Part shown: positions 61,947 through 64,000 of the stretch, piece by piece
Layout of the letters: the number at the start of each line of letters is the position of its first letter
Position numbering within the stretch: the stretch's first letter is position 1
Origin: an uncultured Geobacter sp.
GTDB taxonomy: Bacteria; Desulfobacterota; Desulfuromonadia; Geobacterales; CAIOGM01
DNA: 64,000 nucleotides
Reading direction: 5' to 3'
Assembly: GCA_903902855.1 (NCBI GenBank)
Contig: CAIUWK010000053.1
Span: 22,412 to 86,411 of the forward strand
Notes under the pieces: model-generated
The model's input: the letters and a program-made list of their open reading frames with translations, nothing else
What the model was told of the DNA's origin: nothing
Databases searched by the model: none
Position numbers and translations under genes: made by a program

Positions 61947-62612
61947 TTACTCCTTTGTTTGCCAGTATTCGTATTCGTAAGTCCATTCTTTCTGTTGGAA
62001 CTCGACAAGCCTCTTCATCCGCACCCTGAAGGCGTTCAGGAAAGCATCCTGTCCCGGGAAGCGTCTTTTCTCCTGGATACTCCGGCACAGTTCGGCTCCC
62101 AATTCCCGAGCCTGGGCAAACAGCTTCTCCTCATCCGGAAAGAGCCGACAACCGGCCACAGGCGAACCGATACCTCCAACAGACTGAGCACCCAAGATGT
62201 TGACCACGTGTTCCATATACTTGATGACATCGGCGTCTTCGCCGCCGCCGGAGGTCTCGACAACAGCTCCATATTTGCCGGCCAAGGCAACGCAATGAAT
62301 GATACACGCACTGCGGTCGAAGAGCGCCTTCAACTGAGCAGTGACGCTATGGATGTAGTTTGGACTCGCGAAGATGAAACCGTCACAAGCATGAAGTTTC
62401 GCGCTTATCTCCTCAAAGTCATCTTTGAGAACGCACGTACCGGTCTTATGGCAGGCATAACAACTGACACATGGCTGCACCTTGGACTCGGCAAGCGAAA
62501 CCAGCTCAACTTCGCCGCCTGCTTGCCGCACACCGGTCAGTACTTCTTCCAGAAGTCGTCCGGTGTTCCCTTTCATACCGTGGGGACTGCCCATAATGGC
62601 GAGAATCTTCAT
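61947..62612 (-). CDS. flavodoxin-fold NAD(P)H-dependent FMN reductase
   Basis: 221 residues from ATG at 62612 (AAAGGAG 6 bases upstream; the longer frame starts in a tRNA-like remnant). The FMN phosphate loop is MGSPHGMKGNTGRLLEEV and the isoalloxazine-side motif is SPNYIHSVTAQLKALFDR. A Cys-rich loop CVSCYACHKTGTCVLKDDF follows, as in iron-sulfur flavoproteins, so an Fe-S cluster is possible. Likely a cytoplasmic electron-transfer reductase. Confidence 0.85.
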   Translation of the reverse strand: MKILAIMGSPHGMKGNTGRLLEEVLTGVRQAGGEVELVSLAESKVQPCVSCYACHKTGTCVLKDDFEEISAKLHACDGFIFASPNYIHSVTAQLKALFDRSACIIHCVALAGKYGAVVETSGGGEDADVIKYMEHVVNILGAQSVGGIGSPVAGCRLFPDEEKLFAQARELGAELCRSIQEKRRFPGQDAFLNAFRVRMKRLVEFQQKEWTYEYEYWQTKE

Positions 62613-62648
62613 CTGGTGCTCCTTTGACTGCTCAGAGTCATGTTGTAC

Positions 62649-62706
62649 TGGGAATGTAGGGTTCGAACCTACGCCCCCTGCCGACAAAGCGTGAATCACT
62701 CTGCCG
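62649..62706 (-). other. tRNA 3'-end remnant (T arm and acceptor strand)
   Basis: The minus strand reads GTAGG-TTCGAAC-CCTAC-ATTCCCA, a proper T stem-loop followed by seven acceptor bases. The 5' acceptor strand and a foldable D arm are not found upstream. Such partial tRNA copies often mark past integration of mobile DNA. Confidence 0.45.
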
Positions 62707-62808
62707 TCACTTCAAAAGGCTGACCGGATGGGGAATTAAGTAGACCGGGACGACCAGCAGCCCCGTCAGGATCTTGCCGCAATAGAAATCACAGACAGGT
62801 TCAGTCAT
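62707..62808 (-). pseudogene. 33-codon remnant with intact ribosome site
   Basis: ATG at 62808 preceded by GGAGG at 9 bases encodes MTEPVCDFYCGKILTG and 17 further residues before a TGA that abuts the tRNA remnant. The N-terminal Cys pattern vaguely recalls HIT-type proteins but I cannot assign it. Probably the start of a gene cut off by rearrangement. Confidence 0.3.
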
Positions 62809-62986
62809 GGGTAGTTTCCTCCGTATCGATCGGCATCCAAGGCAGAGCTGGTAGTGGAACGCCGATGGTAGGTTCAATTCCGATGCCGATCGTCACCTGG
62901 GATGCGCCAGTCGCCAAACGTCTTGACCGGGGCCATCGCAACCGCTAGAGTGGCGGAAATCTGTCAGTTACCGAAAGGGAGATCCG

Positions 62987-63148
62987 ATGATGGTCAAGAC
63001 CGCTCTGTTCGAAACCCTGCTGGAGAGCGCCGTGGACAACGGCGACGGCACTTGGACCTTCACCCTGGAGGGGAAAAGCTACCTCCTCACCGACACCCTC
63101 CAGATCTCGAAGATCGCTCAGGAGCACGACTACATCATCATCTATTGA
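62987..63148 (+). CDS. small protein of 53 residues, unknown
   Basis: Tandem ATG codons at 62987 and 62990 follow AAGGGAG. The product is acidic, with FTLEGKSYLLTDTLQI and a C-terminal EHDYIIIY. No family recognised. Codon use (CTC, CTG, ATC, GAC) matches the chromosomal genes, and a good ribosome site supports translation. It was too short for usual length cutoffs. Confidence 0.5.
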   Translation: MMVKTALFETLLESAVDNGDGTWTFTLEGKSYLLTDTLQISKIAQEHDYIIIY

Positions 63149-64000
63149 GCGGCAGAGCTATTTCTCTTATGCCTGCGCATCACTGTCCGCCGGGAGGACT
63201 TCAGTATTGATGAGTGCAAAGAGCAGAACGGAGAAAAGCCGCAGTTGTTTTCCACAGGGTCTTGGGAAAACTACCCTGTAACCTGTGAACAATCAGACAG
63301 AGCTGCCCGGTTCATAACGGGAAATAGCTTACTGCCTACGGATGAGGCACCGCTCTCCCGCTCCCCTACCCCGTCCGCGACACCCGGGCCAGGACCATCC
63401 GGGCTCGCTGGCGTCGTCATACCGGTCGCTCATCGCCCCGATATCCTGATCGTTCCCATCCCGGACCTCGACCAGGGCCTGGGAAGCTTCCGTCAACTCC
63501 ATCAAGGCTCCAAACAGCTCTTCTACGGGTTGATCTCCGGCGTAGAAAGAAAACATGCAGGCAGATGGTCGTTTTGCCGGCCCCTGTCCATTGTTACTAC
63601 CAATAATGTAAACGTCGGGCAACTGTAAACTGTTTTCTTGAGCAATGATAGTTTGGGAGGGATTCGGTCGGCGGGTCAAATCGCGCCATCAGTTCTTTCC
63701 CGGTTGAATCGAGGTGGGAGGATCTATGTCGTTTCGGGATGGTCAGGGTGTGGCCTGGAGAAACTACGCTCCTCCGTGCTCAAAACGCTCCATGCAATTG
63801 TAGGGTAATGAAATCGCCCCGGCGCACGGGGAAGGTCCATCATCGCCGGATCATACCGGTTATTCTCCTCTCCAATGCGCCGAAAAGCCCACGCACCAAA
63901 CCGCAAAAATCGTCACTTCATTAGTTTTTGAACAAAAAAAATTACGTTCTATTTTCGCATTAATGCTTATATTCCGAATAGATAAGCCAGAATTCCGGCC
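63149..64000. other. eroded gene-poor region
   Basis: No gene I can support. The best frame is 63329-63679 on the minus strand (116 codons, containing FSFYAGDQPVEELFGALMELTEASQALVEV), but it has no ribosome site and no recognised family. A plus-strand frame near 63160-63200 (ITVRREDFSIDE) faintly recalls the start of MoaE but loses similarity at once. The last 100 bases are AT-rich without structure. Confidence 0.4.

Noticed and set aside
63160..63240. MoaE-like start (ITVRREDFSIDE)
   Set aside because: Similarity covers about 12 residues only and is not followed by the MoaE core.
63329..63679. 116-codon minus-strand frame
   Set aside because: No ribosome site, no family, and the C-terminal third is low-complexity Gly/Arg; kept only as a remark in the gap entry.

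Overview
The window reads as chromosomal DNA of a Geobacter-like member of the Desulfuromonadales/Geobacterales. This is inferred from its content: a pilVWX-pilY1 minor-pilin operon, paired L- and D-lactate oxidation modules, a PPDK/acetate kinase/ferredoxin neighbourhood, an rpsB-tsf-pyrH-frr translation operon, dedicated nitrogenase-type genes, corrinoid methyltransferase-type genes and a DUF3683-type Fe-S flavoprotein. No rRNA and no intact tRNA gene were seen.

Layout. 1-6.3 kb (minus strand): minor pilins PilV, PilW and PilX and the first 1363 residues of a PilY1-type tip adhesin that runs off the left edge. 6.6-15.4 kb: a rhomboid protease, then a lactate island in which lutC and a fused LldF-LldE protein diverge from lldP-glcD-glcF around an LldR/PdhR-type operator. 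15.4-28.1 kb: an unknown secreted/membrane protein with an Arg/Ser-rich tail, a 56-residue ferredoxin, acetate kinase, an MscS channel, PPDK, a cold-shock protein and two linked sensor kinases. 28.2-31.1 kb: rpsB-tsf-pyrH-frr.

31.4-53.0 kb (all minus strand) is the most interesting part. It holds four consecutive transcription units: a UroD/MtaA-fold methyltransferase unit with a corrinoid activator; a NifX-like, ABC transporter, QueG-like and NifDK-like unit; Rrf2-cysK; and nifB-acylphosphatase-nifH. Each begins with the same short leader RNA, a CCAG/CTGG pentaloop hairpin whose 3' side overlaps an intrinsic terminator placed just before the first gene. Three of the leaders have a clear sigma-70-type promoter with 17-bp spacing upstream. 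The NifH/D/K proteins keep the cluster-binding Cys/His positions of true nitrogenase and have their own NifB, but no NifE, NifN or NifV is present. The sulfur-linked context (CysK, Rrf2, SsuA/TauA-type ABC proteins) makes a methylthio-alkane-reductase-like system the leading hypothesis. The linked corrinoid-methyltransferase unit and the QueG-like protein are unexplained additions.

53.1-60.5 kb: a 1306-residue FAD/Fe-S oxidoreductase, a TSCPD protein, an MFS transporter and an AAA/DUF234 ATPase. 60.5-64 kb is an eroded accessory region with an IHF-like pseudogene, a hydrolase fragment, a tRNA T-arm remnant and a few small intact genes.

Across the window, intergenic spacers (and two places inside the lldF-lldE gene) carry several families of short tandem repeats with a period of 7 or 8 bases, often as inverted arms. 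Two genes end inside one such element.
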